A stretch of 64,000 nt of DNA from Rhizobium sp. 007 (GCF_015353075.1 NZ_CP064187.1:1426001-1490000), one strand, 5' to 3'; counted from the first letter of the stretch, positions 9,285-17,484 are shown. Notes: generated by a model not told the origin, from the letters alone. A program made the numbers and translations.

Positions 9285-10427
9285 ATGAAAAACGAGAAGA
9301 TCTTTGTAACGAGGCCCAGTCTGCCGCCGCTCGAGGAATTCATTCCATCGCTGGAAGCGATCTGGAACAACCGCATCCTGACCAATGGCGGACCATTTCA
9401 TCAGCAATTGGAGCAGGAACTCTGCAGCCATCTCGGTGTGAAGCATATCAGTCTGTTCTCCAACGCCACCGTTGCGTTGCTGACTGCACTTCAGGCACTC
9501 CGCATCACCGGCGAGGTCATCACCACGCCTTATTCCTTCGTGGCCACCTCGCATTCGCTTCTCTGGAACGGCGTGAAACCCGTCTTCGTCGATATCGACC
9601 CGGTGACGCTCAATCTCGATCCGGCAAAGATCGAGGCGGCGATCACGCAACAGACGACGGCGATCATGCCGGTGCATTGCTACGGCCACCCTTGCGACGT
9701 CGACGCGATCCAGAAGATCGCCGATCTCTACAATCTCAAGGTCATCTATGACGCCGCCCATGCCTTCGGCGTGGAAGACGAGCGGGGAAGCGTTCTCAAC
9801 CACGGCGACCTTTCCGTCCTGAGCTTCCATGCGACGAAGGTCTTCAACACATTCGAAGGCGGGGCGATCATCTGCCCGGACGCGAAGACGAAGACCCGGA
9901 TCGACCAGCTGAAGAACTTCGGTTACGTCGATGAAGTGACCGTGGTGGCGCCGGGCACGAACGGCAAGATGAGCGAATTCAACGCCGCGCTCGGCCTGCT
10001 GCAACTGAAATACATCAAACTCGCGCTCGAACGCCGCGAGGTGATCGACCGCGCCTATCGCGAGCGGCTTCGCGGCGTTGCAGGCATCGAATGCCTGGAC
10101 CGTTCCGGCGAGACCGTCTCCAACTTCTCCTATTTCCCGATCCTCGTACGCCCTGGCTATCCCATCTCGCGCGACGGACTGTATGAAAGGTTGAAGGAGA
10201 ACGGCATTCACCCGCGCCGCTACTTCTATCCGCTGATTTCGAGCTTCTCGATGTATCGCAGTCTGCCGTCCGCGCAGCCATCGAACCTGCCGGTCGCAAC
10301 CGAATCCGCCCAGCAGGTGCTCTGCCTTCCCATTTATCCGGACATGGAGATGGAGATCGTCGACAAGGTCTGCGCGCTCATTGCTTCATTGAGCACAGGT
10401 GCTTTCACCGCAAGTAGGGATATATGA
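9285..10427 (+). CDS. VioA-like dTDP-4-keto-6-deoxyglucose aminotransferase (DegT/DnrJ/EryC1/StrS)
   Basis: 380 residues from the chosen ATG. DegT/DnrJ/EryC1/StrS sugar aminotransferase. The N-terminus (VTRPSLPPLEEFIPSLEAIW, then LTNGGPFHQQLE) closely follows VioA, which forms dTDP-viosamine (4-amino-4,6-dideoxyglucose). IYDAAHAFG contains the Asp that pairs with the PLP ring nitrogen, and LSFHATKVFNTFEGG holds the PLP lysine. The substrate would come from RfbB encoded nearby. The start at 9285 matches the family N-terminus; an ATG at 9252 is possible. Divergent from the glycosyltransferase-like gene. The WbqC-like gene begins 1 bp after its stop. Confidence 0.85.
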   Translation: MKNEKIFVTRPSLPPLEEFIPSLEAIWNNRILTNGGPFHQQLEQELCSHLGVKHISLFSNATVALLTALQALRITGEVITTPYSFVATSHSLLWNGVKPVFVDIDPVTLNLDPAKIEAAITQQTTAIMPVHCYGHPCDVDAIQKIADLYNLKVIYDAAHAFGVEDERGSVLNHGDLSVLSFHATKVFNTFEGGAIICPDAKTKTRIDQLKNFGYVDEVTVVAPGTNGKMSEFNAALGLLQLKYIKLALERREVIDRAYRERLRGVAGIECLDRSGETVSNFSYFPILVRPGYPISRDGLYERLKENGIHPRRYFYPLISSFSMYRSLPSAQPSNLPVATESAQQVLCLPIYPDMEMEIVDKVCALIASLSTGAFTASRDI

Positions 10428-10428
10428 G

Positions 10429-11127
10429 ATGAAACTGGCTATCATGCAGCCATATTTCTTCCCCTATATTGGCTACTTTCAGCTAATCCACGCGGTCGAC
10501 AAATTTGTTGTCTACGACAACATAAAATATACAAAAAAGGGTTGGATTAATCGTAACCGCATACTGCGGAATGGAGTAGATTTCACATTTTCTCTACCAA
10601 TCAAGGCCGCGTCGGACAGCTTAGATATATGCGACCGCACGCTGTCGACAGAGTTTGATCGCAATAAGCTAGTGAATCAAATTCAAGGCGCCTATCGACG
10701 TGCACCATTTTTTTCACATGCTTTTCCAATGATAGAACAGGCAATTCGCTTCCAAGACAGCAACCTCTATTCCTACATATTCAATTCAATCACGAAAATC
10801 TGCGATTATCTCGACATCAAGACAGAATTCATCGTCTCTTCCAAAATGACAATAGATCACGGTCTTAGGGCAGAGACAAAGGTTTTGGCTCTATGTGAAG
10901 AGGCCGGTGCAAGCGTCTATATAAACGCAATCGGGGGAGTGGAACTTTATTCGCGCGAAACGTTCAATGCGCGTGACATCGACCTGAAATTCATCAAATC
11001 GAAGCCTTTCGAATATCCCCAGTTTGGAGCGGAATTCATGCCTTGGTTATCGATCATCGACGTGATCATGTTCAACTCAGCCGAGAGTATCCAGACGAAG
11101 ATACTCAACGAATATGAGCTTATTTAG
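10429..11127 (+). CDS. WbqC-like family protein
   Basis: 232 residues. N-terminus MKLAIMQPYFFPYIGYFQLI plus YDNIKYTKKGWINRNRI is diagnostic of the WbqC-like family (Pfam PF08889), found in O-antigen and nucleotide-amino-sugar clusters; biochemical role is uncertain (often proposed to act in amino-sugar acylation). A good AGTAGGGA ribosome site and the 1-bp spacing from the aminotransferase suggest co-translation. Base composition drops here: many AT-ending codons, unlike the GC-rich rfb genes, a sign of transfer. Ends FNSAESIQTKILNEYELI as family members do. Confidence 0.85.
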   Translation: MKLAIMQPYFFPYIGYFQLIHAVDKFVVYDNIKYTKKGWINRNRILRNGVDFTFSLPIKAASDSLDICDRTLSTEFDRNKLVNQIQGAYRRAPFFSHAFPMIEQAIRFQDSNLYSYIFNSITKICDYLDIKTEFIVSSKMTIDHGLRAETKVLALCEEAGASVYINAIGGVELYSRETFNARDIDLKFIKSKPFEYPQFGAEFMPWLSIIDVIMFNSAESIQTKILNEYELI

Positions 11128-11196
11128 CCGTAGTCGCGGCGAGGGTGCCTCACTCGGCAGTCCGGACTCCATCAAGAAATCCAGTCGGTGACGTAG

Positions 11197-12165
11197 ATGT
11201 TTAAATGGCAAAAGCTGGGCAAGGTGTTCACGCCGCAAGATGTGACGGATCGCCCGTGGCTCAAGGAGTTTGCTCAGGCGCCAGCAACCCTGATTTTCGA
11301 TGATTTTGTGCGCGTATACTTTTCCTGCCGGCCACCGGCAGACGAAGCCGGGCAATATGTGTCGCATTCCGCTTATATCGACGTGGACAGAGCTGATTTG
11401 TTCAAAGTCAGGCACATCAGCGAACGTCCCGTCCTGGAATTAGGTGGCCTTGGTGAATTTGACCAATTTGGTACCTATCCGATTTCCGTAGCAAGAGATG
11501 GCGATATCGTTCGGGCTTACTATGCCGGCTGGACTCGTTGCGAGTCCGTGCCTTTCAACGTCGGTATAGGCCTGGCATTAAGTACCGATGAAGGTCGAAC
11601 CTTCGTGAAGGCAGGTCGTGGACCAGTGCTGCCATATTCGCCCGATGAGCCGTTTGTTTTGAGCGGTCCCAAAATCCGGCGCTTTAACAATACCTGGTAC
11701 CTCTTTTACATCGCTGGCTCCAAGTGGAAGATAGCCGACGGGCGCGCTGAGCCTGTCTACAAAATAAGGCTCGCTACATCGGAAGACGGCATCCGTTGGA
11801 CAAAGCTAAATAGAAACCTGATCAACAGCGTTGTCGAAGCTGACGAAGCACAGGCCAGCCCCGATGTGATTTTTGCCGGGGGGAAATACCACATGTTCTT
11901 CTGTTACCGGTATAGCACGAATTATAGAGGTAAAGAAAAAGGCTATCGAATCGGCTATGCGTCGAGCGTTGATCTGATCAACTGGCATCGCGACGATGCC
12001 AAGGCCGGCCTAACTGTATCGGATACGGGATGGGACAACGAGATGGTCAGCTATCCGCACGTCTTTGAGTTCGATGGCAAGACCTACATGGCTTATCTCG
12101 GCAATCAGGTCGGTCGCAATGGCTTCGGTCTTGCTATTCTCGACGGAAAGCTGGGTGACGTATGA
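11197..12165 (+). CDS. Five-bladed beta-propeller glycosidase-like protein, copy 1
   Basis: 322 residues, no signal peptide, so probably cytoplasmic. Repeated blade-like strands such as ATLIFDDFVRVYFSCR, DIVRAYYAGWTRC, TWYLFYIAGSKW, KYHMFFCYRYS and TYMAYLGNQVGRNGFGLA, with SxDG/W turns (TSEDGIRWTKL, SSVDLINWHRD), resemble the GH43/GH32/GH130 propeller superfamily. I cannot assign a substrate or confirm catalytic acids. It is paralogous to the next gene, whose start overlaps its stop (ATGA at 12162-12165). Lies in the AT-rich polysaccharide module, which suggests sugar handling rather than nutrient breakdown. Confidence 0.65.
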   Translation: MFKWQKLGKVFTPQDVTDRPWLKEFAQAPATLIFDDFVRVYFSCRPPADEAGQYVSHSAYIDVDRADLFKVRHISERPVLELGGLGEFDQFGTYPISVARDGDIVRAYYAGWTRCESVPFNVGIGLALSTDEGRTFVKAGRGPVLPYSPDEPFVLSGPKIRRFNNTWYLFYIAGSKWKIADGRAEPVYKIRLATSEDGIRWTKLNRNLINSVVEADEAQASPDVIFAGGKYHMFFCYRYSTNYRGKEKGYRIGYASSVDLINWHRDDAKAGLTVSDTGWDNEMVSYPHVFEFDGKTYMAYLGNQVGRNGFGLAILDGKLGDV

Positions 12166-13133
12166 CGAAGATGCGCTGGAAGAAGTTAGGCAAGATCTTC
12201 GATCCCACCCGCCATCAGCTACCGGCAGGATGTGTCGAATATGCGCAGTCACCTCAAGCACTCGTTTTCGACGACTTTATCCGAATATACTTCTCAACTC
12301 GCGCCGTTGACACGAATGGCAAATACCTCAGCCATATCGCTTTCGTTGATATGGATAAGACAATGGATCGGATTGTTCGAGTTTCCGACCGGCCCGTTAT
12401 AGAGCTTGGGAAACTAGGCTGTTTCGACGAGCACGGCATCTTTCCCATGAACGTGATACGACATGAAGGAAAGATCTACGGCTACTCGTGCGGTTGGAAT
12501 CGAAGGGTTGCGGTATCGGTTGATACTGCAATCGGCCTCACCGTCAGTGATGACGACGGGTTGTCGTTCAAGAGGATCGGCGACGGGCCAGTTTTGTCTG
12601 CGTCGCTCGGCGAGCCTTGCTTGGTCGGCGATGGCTTCGTAAAGCTCATCAACGGCGCCTTCCACATGTGGTACATTTTCGGAACTGGATGGAAAGTATA
12701 TTCCTCCGAAGCCGCGCCAGACCGCACCTATAAAATCGGTCACGCAACATCCCGGGATGGCATCAATTGGCAGAAGGAAGAAGCCCGACAGATTATCGCT
12801 GATCGGCTTGGTCCAGATGAAAGCCAGGCTTTACCTACGGTCATCGAGATCGAGGGGCGCCATCATATGTTCTTTTGCTACCGGCAATCGTCAGATTTTC
12901 GCACGAATAAAAGCCGTGGCTATCAAATCGGCCACGCCTGTTCGGACGACCTGATTAACTGGTCGCGCGATGACGTCGAACTAGCAATCGAAGGAACATG
13001 CGGCGAGTGGGATTCTGACATGCTTTGCTATCCGCATGTATTTGAGTCAGACGGTGCTATTTACCTTTTGTACAATGGAAACCAGTTCGGCCGGTATGGA
13101 TTCGGCGCCGCGATCTTGGAGCGGACCGCTTGA
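12162..13133 (+). CDS. Five-bladed beta-propeller glycosidase-like protein, copy 2
   Basis: 323 residues, collinear with copy 1 throughout: WKKLGKIFDPT, QALVFDDFIRIYFSTR, ELGKLGCFDEHGIFPMNV, HHMFFCYRQSSDFR, GYQIGHACSDDLINWSRDD, DMLCYPHVFESDG and LYNGNQFGRYGFGAAIL correspond one by one to segments of copy 1, at roughly half identity by eye. An old tandem duplication is the simplest origin. It overlaps copy 1 by 4 bp and the following GNAT gene by 4 bp, so the products are probably made in fixed proportion. No signal peptide. Confidence 0.65.
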   Translation: MTKMRWKKLGKIFDPTRHQLPAGCVEYAQSPQALVFDDFIRIYFSTRAVDTNGKYLSHIAFVDMDKTMDRIVRVSDRPVIELGKLGCFDEHGIFPMNVIRHEGKIYGYSCGWNRRVAVSVDTAIGLTVSDDDGLSFKRIGDGPVLSASLGEPCLVGDGFVKLINGAFHMWYIFGTGWKVYSSEAAPDRTYKIGHATSRDGINWQKEEARQIIADRLGPDESQALPTVIEIEGRHHMFFCYRQSSDFRTNKSRGYQIGHACSDDLINWSRDDVELAIEGTCGEWDSDMLCYPHVFESDGAIYLLYNGNQFGRYGFGAAILERTA

Positions 13134-13582
13134 CCCCAAATTGGAGCCGCAACTTCGCTTCGGTAGGCGAGATAGCCCGACACTTGAATGAGTGTGGCGG
13201 GAATTTTGCAACTGGGCTCAGTGCAAGAATCGACATTGAGATCTATGCGCAGAAAATTCTTCTAAATGCCGAGCGCTTCGAGGCATGGTCGAACGGCATT
13301 TTAGTCGGATTCTTGGCTATGTATTGCAACGACGACAAGCAGAAGTCGGCATTCATTACGAATGTGAGCGTGCTTGAGGATTGGCGAGGCCGTGGAATAG
13401 CGGGGACGTTGCTTGAGCAATGCATCACTCACGCAGACGAAAAAGGCTTCGACACAATACGCCTTGAAGTAGAGGCAGCGAATGTGGCCGCAGTCGCAGT
13501 CTACGGAAAATTTGGGTTTGTGCCGTTGGGTGGCGGGCAGTCAACACTCATGATGAAGCTGGATTTGGGGGCAAAAAAGTGA
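13130..13582 (+). CDS. GNAT family N-acetyltransferase
   Basis: 150 residues. VSVLEDWRGRGIAGTLLEQCI is the acetyl-CoA pyrophosphate-binding motif A of the GNAT fold, followed by IRLEVEAANVAAVAVYGKFGFV (motif B). The start is a TTG sharing bases with the preceding TGA (TTGA), with GGAG 8 bp upstream. In this setting it may acylate an amino sugar made by the VioA-like enzyme, in the way VioB acts on viosamine, but that is inference from neighbours. The stop overlaps the GTG of the methyltransferase. Confidence 0.8.
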   Translation: MTPNWSRNFASVGEIARHLNECGGNFATGLSARIDIEIYAQKILLNAERFEAWSNGILVGFLAMYCNDDKQKSAFITNVSVLEDWRGRGIAGTLLEQCITHADEKGFDTIRLEVEAANVAAVAVYGKFGFVPLGGGQSTLMMKLDLGAKK

Positions 13583-14328
13583 CCGACAGGCGTGACTATA
13601 ACAATGAAATAAAAGACACGAGTGATCATCGTTATGCTTACAATTTCGATTTCGATGTAATGCATCATTATATGCTGAAGTCCTTTATTCCATTCTTTCG
13701 TCGGGGGAGTTTACTTGAGCTTGGAAGTTTTCGAGGCGATTTCACAAAACGAGTGATGCCGCATTTTGACGACATCACCTGCGTCGAAGCATCCGACGAG
13801 GCGATAGCCATAGCGAAACGCGATCTAGGCGACGGGCTGATATTTATCAACGACGTATTCGAAGGCGTGACGTTGCCCAAGCGCTATGACAATATTCTGC
13901 TGACGCACGTTCTCGAGCATCTGGATGATCCTGTAAGAGTGCTTAGACGCGTCAACGAGGAATGGTTGTCGGAAGGTGGTAGGCTCTTCTTGGTTTGCCC
14001 AAATGCGAACGCTCCATCACGTCAGATCGCGGTCAAAATGGGTTTGATACGTCACAATTCGGCTATAACGCGAGCGGAGTTGGAACACGGTCACCGGATC
14101 ACATACTCGTTGGACACCTTGGAGCGTGATGCTAAATTGGCGGGACTAAATGTGGTGCATCGCTCTGGCATTTTCTTCAAAGCGTTGGCCAATTTTCAGT
14201 GGGATCGGCTGTTGCAGACCGACATTATCTCCAGCGAATATCTCGAGGGATGCTATCAACTGGGACAAATCTATCCCGATCTTTGCGCCAGTATTTTCCT
14301 TATGTGCGAAGCTGGCGGGACGCGGTAA
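13579..14328 (+). CDS. Class I SAM-dependent methyltransferase
   Basis: 249 residues starting with GTG that overlaps the upstream stop (GTGA). LLELGSFRGDFTKRV is SAM-binding motif I, ITCVEASDEAIAIAK the acidic ribose-binding strand, and NILLTHVLEHLDDPVRVLRRV the Methyltransf_11/23-type motif IV region. No transmembrane segment. Position inside the polysaccharide module suggests methylation of a sugar or glycan end group. AT-rich codon use like its neighbours. Confidence 0.8.
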   Translation: MTDRRDYNNEIKDTSDHRYAYNFDFDVMHHYMLKSFIPFFRRGSLLELGSFRGDFTKRVMPHFDDITCVEASDEAIAIAKRDLGDGLIFINDVFEGVTLPKRYDNILLTHVLEHLDDPVRVLRRVNEEWLSEGGRLFLVCPNANAPSRQIAVKMGLIRHNSAITRAELEHGHRITYSLDTLERDAKLAGLNVVHRSGIFFKALANFQWDRLLQTDIISSEYLEGCYQLGQIYPDLCASIFLMCEAGGTR

Positions 14329-14368
14329 TTGCGTCCAACTCCAATCTTCTTAAGTCCGGAGGGTATCG

Positions 14369-15247
14369 ATGCCGCGTGTATCGATCTGTATTCCCGCATA
14401 TAACCCTGATTATTTCGAGTTATGCCTTCGAAGTGCGCTGGCCCAAAGCTTTGTCGATGTTGAAATTCTTGTGTCCGACGACTGCCCGACCGATGCAATC
14501 AAGGTAATATGTGAGAAATATGACCCGTTTGTTCAATATAGCCGTAATGCGAATCCCGGGCCGGAGAGCAACGTGCGTCGACTGGTGGAGATTGCGAACG
14601 GCGAATACATAAAATTCCTGTTCGATGATGACGTGCTCCATCCTTTTTGCGTACAATTCCTGTTGGAGGCACTCGATGTGACAAAGGATAGAAATACGCG
14701 CCTTGCGTTTTCTCCACGCCATCTGATCGACGAGCGAAATCATACGACTGGTTTCGTCAACCATTTCAACGCTTCCGGAGACGGCCTAAAAATGGTTTCC
14801 GGCCGTGATTTCCTAAGATTGACGGCCCTCAATCATGCGAATCTTGTTGGGGAGTACACAACGGCGTTATTTCGGAAGGCGGACGCATTTGATAGCGATG
14901 GACAATTCCGATTGTATCGCATGGAAGGTGATCTCTTCCGAGGCTTGATTGACCTGTCGGCGTGGGTTGAATTGGCTCAACTCGGCGATTTCGTCATCCA
15001 TCCCACGCCGCTCTCGTACTTTAGGCGCCATGAGAAAGCCACGTCGAACCCGCAGATCAACTGGAAGTTCATCTATGCGATCACCTATTATGAGGACGTG
15101 CTTAATCTTGCCTTTGAAAAAGGCTATTTGCCAGCAAGCGATTTGCCTGCGTCATATCGCAACCTGCTGAATACCTACCGTTATTGGCAGAATTCATTCC
15201 CGCAGCTTAATGCAAGAATTGCACAGATCGAAGATGCATTGACATAG
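14369..15247 (+). CDS. Glycosyltransferase family 2
   Basis: 292 residues, GT-A fold. VSICIPAYNPDYFELCLRSA is the N-terminal nucleotide-sugar site, VEILVSDDCPTD the second, and YIKFLFDDDVLHPFC contains the DxD metal-binding motif. No predicted membrane anchor, so it probably acts at the cytoplasmic face on a lipid-linked glycan. Last gene of the AT-rich block, only 8 bp before the minus-strand tRNA-Glu. Preceded by TCCGGAGGGT as a ribosome site. Confidence 0.88.
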   Translation: MPRVSICIPAYNPDYFELCLRSALAQSFVDVEILVSDDCPTDAIKVICEKYDPFVQYSRNANPGPESNVRRLVEIANGEYIKFLFDDDVLHPFCVQFLLEALDVTKDRNTRLAFSPRHLIDERNHTTGFVNHFNASGDGLKMVSGRDFLRLTALNHANLVGEYTTALFRKADAFDSDGQFRLYRMEGDLFRGLIDLSAWVELAQLGDFVIHPTPLSYFRRHEKATSNPQINWKFIYAITYYEDVLNLAFEKGYLPASDLPASYRNLLNTYRYWQNSFPQLNARIAQIEDALT

Positions 15248-15255
15248 AGCTAGAA

Positions 15256-15330
15256 TGGCACGCCCTAGGGGAGTCGAACCCCTCTTCCCAGAATGAAAAT
15301 CTGGTGTCCTAACCGATAGACGAAGGGCGC
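15256..15330 (-). tRNA. tRNA-Glu(TTC), copy 1
   Basis: 75 nt with encoded CCA. On the minus strand the acceptor GCGCCCT pairs with AGGGCGT, the anticodon loop TTTTCAT gives anticodon TTC, and the T-loop GTTCGACT is canonical. The gene and about 27 bp of its upstream flank are near-identical to the copy at 16140. Confidence 0.97.
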
Positions 15331-15464
15331 TTCCTTCGCGGTGGCGCTCTTATAGTCAGCACATTTGTGCACCGCAAGCGGCAAAATGCGAAAATGCAGA
15401 TTTTTTCGAGGCTTGTGGAAAAGCCGGTGTTCGCGCCGGCGTTCCGTGTGCCACCCGATTTTGA

Positions 15465-15762
15465 ATTGATATAAATCAGCGCGATAGCCGCGTTGCGGCA
15501 GGCCGATCCGGAAATCATCCTGCATCTGGCCGCGCAACCCTTGGTCCGCACTGGAATGACGTCTCCGCGGGCGACAGGCCGCGCGAAATGCCCCCCGGCT
15601 CGGCCTCGATCCGTCGCGGGCGGCTGCGCTTCTCGGCTGTAGCCCCGGTTCAGCCAGCCCGAAGAAGTGCCGCGAGACCCCCTGGTGTGACGGCTGGCGG
15701 AACGGTGGAACGCTTTGGAGCTTACCCGCAGCCGGATCAATGCTTTCGTGAACGGCCTGTAA
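15465..15762 (+). pseudogene. Remnant of CDP-glucose 4,6-dehydratase (rfbG-like)
   Basis: From 15481 one frame reads AIAALRQADPEIILHLAAQP then LVR, a conserved segment of CDP-glucose 4,6-dehydratases. It runs straight into pieces of the family's C-terminus in shifting frames: HWNDVSAGDRPREM from 15549, then [11 protein letters not shown] around 15597, and ELTRSRINAFVNGL ending at TAA 15760-15762. The dehydratase core between LAAQPLVR and the C-terminal region is missing and several frameshifts are present. It is a fossil of a second deoxysugar route (CDP-linked), now lost. The match is by memory of the family. Confidence 0.6.
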
Positions 15763-15767
15763 TTCCG

Positions 15768-15935
15768 ATGACGTATCATTGCCGTTTCTGCCGCGCGTCC
15801 CTTGCGACGGTCGTTGCCGATCTTGGGCAGACGCCATAGTCGAATCCCTTTCTGCCGTGGAATCTCGAAAGCAAGATCACCTCGGCGCGGGGCGGACGTT
15901 TCGTCGTCGCCATCCCGCCAGGAAGGTTCAGAAAC
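15768..15935 (+). pseudogene. Remnant of sugar C-methyltransferase (PF08421/PF08484 type)
   Basis: ATG 15768 begins MTYHCRFCRASLATVVADLG then QTP, the N-terminal zinc-binding domain of NDP-hexose C-methyltransferases (usually CRxCG...LDLGxxPLAN). An in-frame TAG at 15837 replaces the expected Leu, and the frame continues SNPFLPWNLESKI then TSARGGRFVVAIP, which resembles the C-terminal domain motif (PWNLxxEI...GGxFVVPIP). About 350 central residues are missing. It follows the rfbG remnant by 5 bp, the order seen in functional CDP-sugar clusters. Confidence 0.6.
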
Positions 15936-15987
15936 CGCTTGTTGACGGGACCCGCCAGGCTCAAGAGGCTGGCGCGCTGCACGCGCG

Positions 15988-16062
15988 TGGTACGCCCTAG
16001 GGGAATCGAACCCCTCTTTACAGAATGAGAATCTGTCGTCCTAACCGATAGACGAAGGGCGC
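15988..16062 (-). tRNA. tRNA-Glu(CTC)
   Basis: 75 nt with encoded CCA on the minus strand. Same acceptor and D-arm as the TTC copies, anticodon loop TTCTCAT giving CTC, and discriminator A rather than G. Lies between the two TTC copies. Confidence 0.96.
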
Positions 16063-16139
16063 GTTGCGTCGGCTGCAAATAGGAACGCGCAGCCGCTTTC
16101 GCAAGCGTACTGATAAATAGACAAAATGGAAATAAAAAG

Positions 16140-16214
16140 TGGCACGCCCTAGGGGAGTCGAACCCCTCTTCCCAGAATGAAAATCTGGTGTCCTAACCGA
16201 TAGACGAAGGGCGC
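16140..16214 (-). tRNA. tRNA-Glu(TTC), copy 2
   Basis: 75 nt with CCA, identical to the copy at 15256. The flank beyond its 5' end (to about 16241) also matches the first copy except for a few substitutions, showing a recent segmental duplication or gene conversion. Confidence 0.97.
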
Positions 16215-16413
16215 TTCCTTCGTGGTGGCGCCCTTATAGTCAGGCGCTTTGGATCCCGCAAGCGGGAATTTCGGATTTCTTTCAAAAAAATGACAGGAAA
16301 TCAGAGCCTGTGTGGGAGGCCGATTATCCGAGCTGAATCAATAGGCTGCCGACTATTCCTATAACGGGATGCTGCGGCGTTGCCGCAACTTGATGCGGGA
16401 AGCCGCGCTGCCG

Positions 16414-17484
16414 TCAGATGGCTCTTGCGTTCGGTGTCCTGGTACGTCCGGCGCCACAGCTCCAGTTCCAGTCACGGCTTTTACCAGTGTCGAGATGGAC
16501 CGATTCGGTGTGGCAATAGGTGCCGACGCCGCCGCGGTTCGGCAGCGATCGGATAAAGGCGGCGATATCCCATTTGGACACGCCGTCGATCTTGATATCG
16601 GCGGCATCGCAGGTCTTGTGCATCGATTCTTCGGCGCCGCCGACCATGCGGTTACGCCCCGCGTCGCGATATCCGGAGGTGACGATGACCGGCTTGCCGA
16701 AATGGGTTTCGACCGCCTTGATGACATTGAGCATCCCGGGCTTAAAGCAGCCGACTTCGACATTGCCATTCTGGATGTGCAGGCCGTTCGGTGCCACGCG
16801 CGTCATGCCCGGCAGAGACGCCTTCTCAAGGAGCCCGGCGAGGCCGCCGACGAGGTTCTGCTTCGGAGCGGCATAGAGCGCATTCATCGACCCGCCTTGC
16901 AGGTTACCCGTCGCGAGCGATGTCGTCTGATAGGCAGGTGCAAGCCTTGTGCTGGTTTTTTCGGAGGATTGCTGCGGCAGAAGCATCTCGCCGCCCTGTG
17001 CCGGCTGGGCGGGCGGCGGCGCGCTGAAGACGCTGCTGCGCGCGGCATCGATGCCCTGAACGGGTGCATAGGCGTTGGCGTCCGCCGGCTGTATGATCGT
17101 TGAGGTCGTGTTGTTCTGCGGCCTCGCCGGTTGGGCGGAAAAGATGCTCATGGCGTTCGCATTGATGCGGCTTGGCTGCATCGCCAAGCCGCCGATATTG
17201 GCGGGCTGCGTGGCCGGGCCGGCGGACATGGTGGCGGCGTCGGTATCCTGCGCTGCCGCCGTCTGCTGCGCGTTCGACACATTCGTGACCATCGGATCAC
17301 GATAGGCGCCGTTGGCGGTTTTGCCCGGCGTGTTCCCGGCAAGCTGCTCGGCTGAAGGATCGGCAGCCACGGCAGCTGCGGAATCGAGGGCCTTCTGGTT
17401 CGAGACGCAGCCCGACAGCGCAACCGCGGCAACAGCGATGAGAAGCGCGCCCGTGGCGGGCATCCGCTTTTGGAGAATGAGCAA
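16414..17484 (-). CDS. Lipoprotein with C-terminal M15A-type / YcbK-like peptidase domain
   Basis: 356 residues. The N-terminus MLILQKRMPATGALLIAVAA leads to a lipobox LSGC, so it is probably an outer-membrane or periplasmic lipoprotein. Residues about 30-200 are low-complexity (Ala/Gln/Pro-rich) linker. The C-terminal domain, IVTSGYRDAGRNRMVGG, HKTCDAADIKIDGVS and CHTESVHLDTG, has the His/Asp/His zinc ligands of peptidase M15A / DUF882 proteins that act on peptidoglycan peptides. Start may instead be the Met at 17463. Stands alone on the minus strand. Confidence 0.85.
   Translation of the reverse strand: MLILQKRMPATGALLIAVAAVALSGCVSNQKALDSAAAVAADPSAEQLAGNTPGKTANGAYRDPMVTNVSNAQQTAAAQDTDAATMSAGPATQPANIGGLAMQPSRINANAMSIFSAQPARPQNNTTSTIIQPADANAYAPVQGIDAARSSVFSAPPPAQPAQGGEMLLPQQSSEKTSTRLAPAYQTTSLATGNLQGGSMNALYAAPKQNLVGGLAGLLEKASLPGMTRVAPNGLHIQNGNVEVGCFKPGMLNVIKAVETHFGKPVIVTSGYRDAGRNRMVGGAEESMHKTCDAADIKIDGVSKWDIAAFIRSLPNRGGVGTYCHTESVHLDTGKSRDWNWSCGAGRTRTPNARAI

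Noticed and set aside
15588..15767. Continuous frame upstream of the methyltransferase remnant as one real gene
   Set aside because: The frame is open to 15839, but its content is shifted pieces of the rfbG C-terminus followed by the methyltransferase start; it is a decay product.
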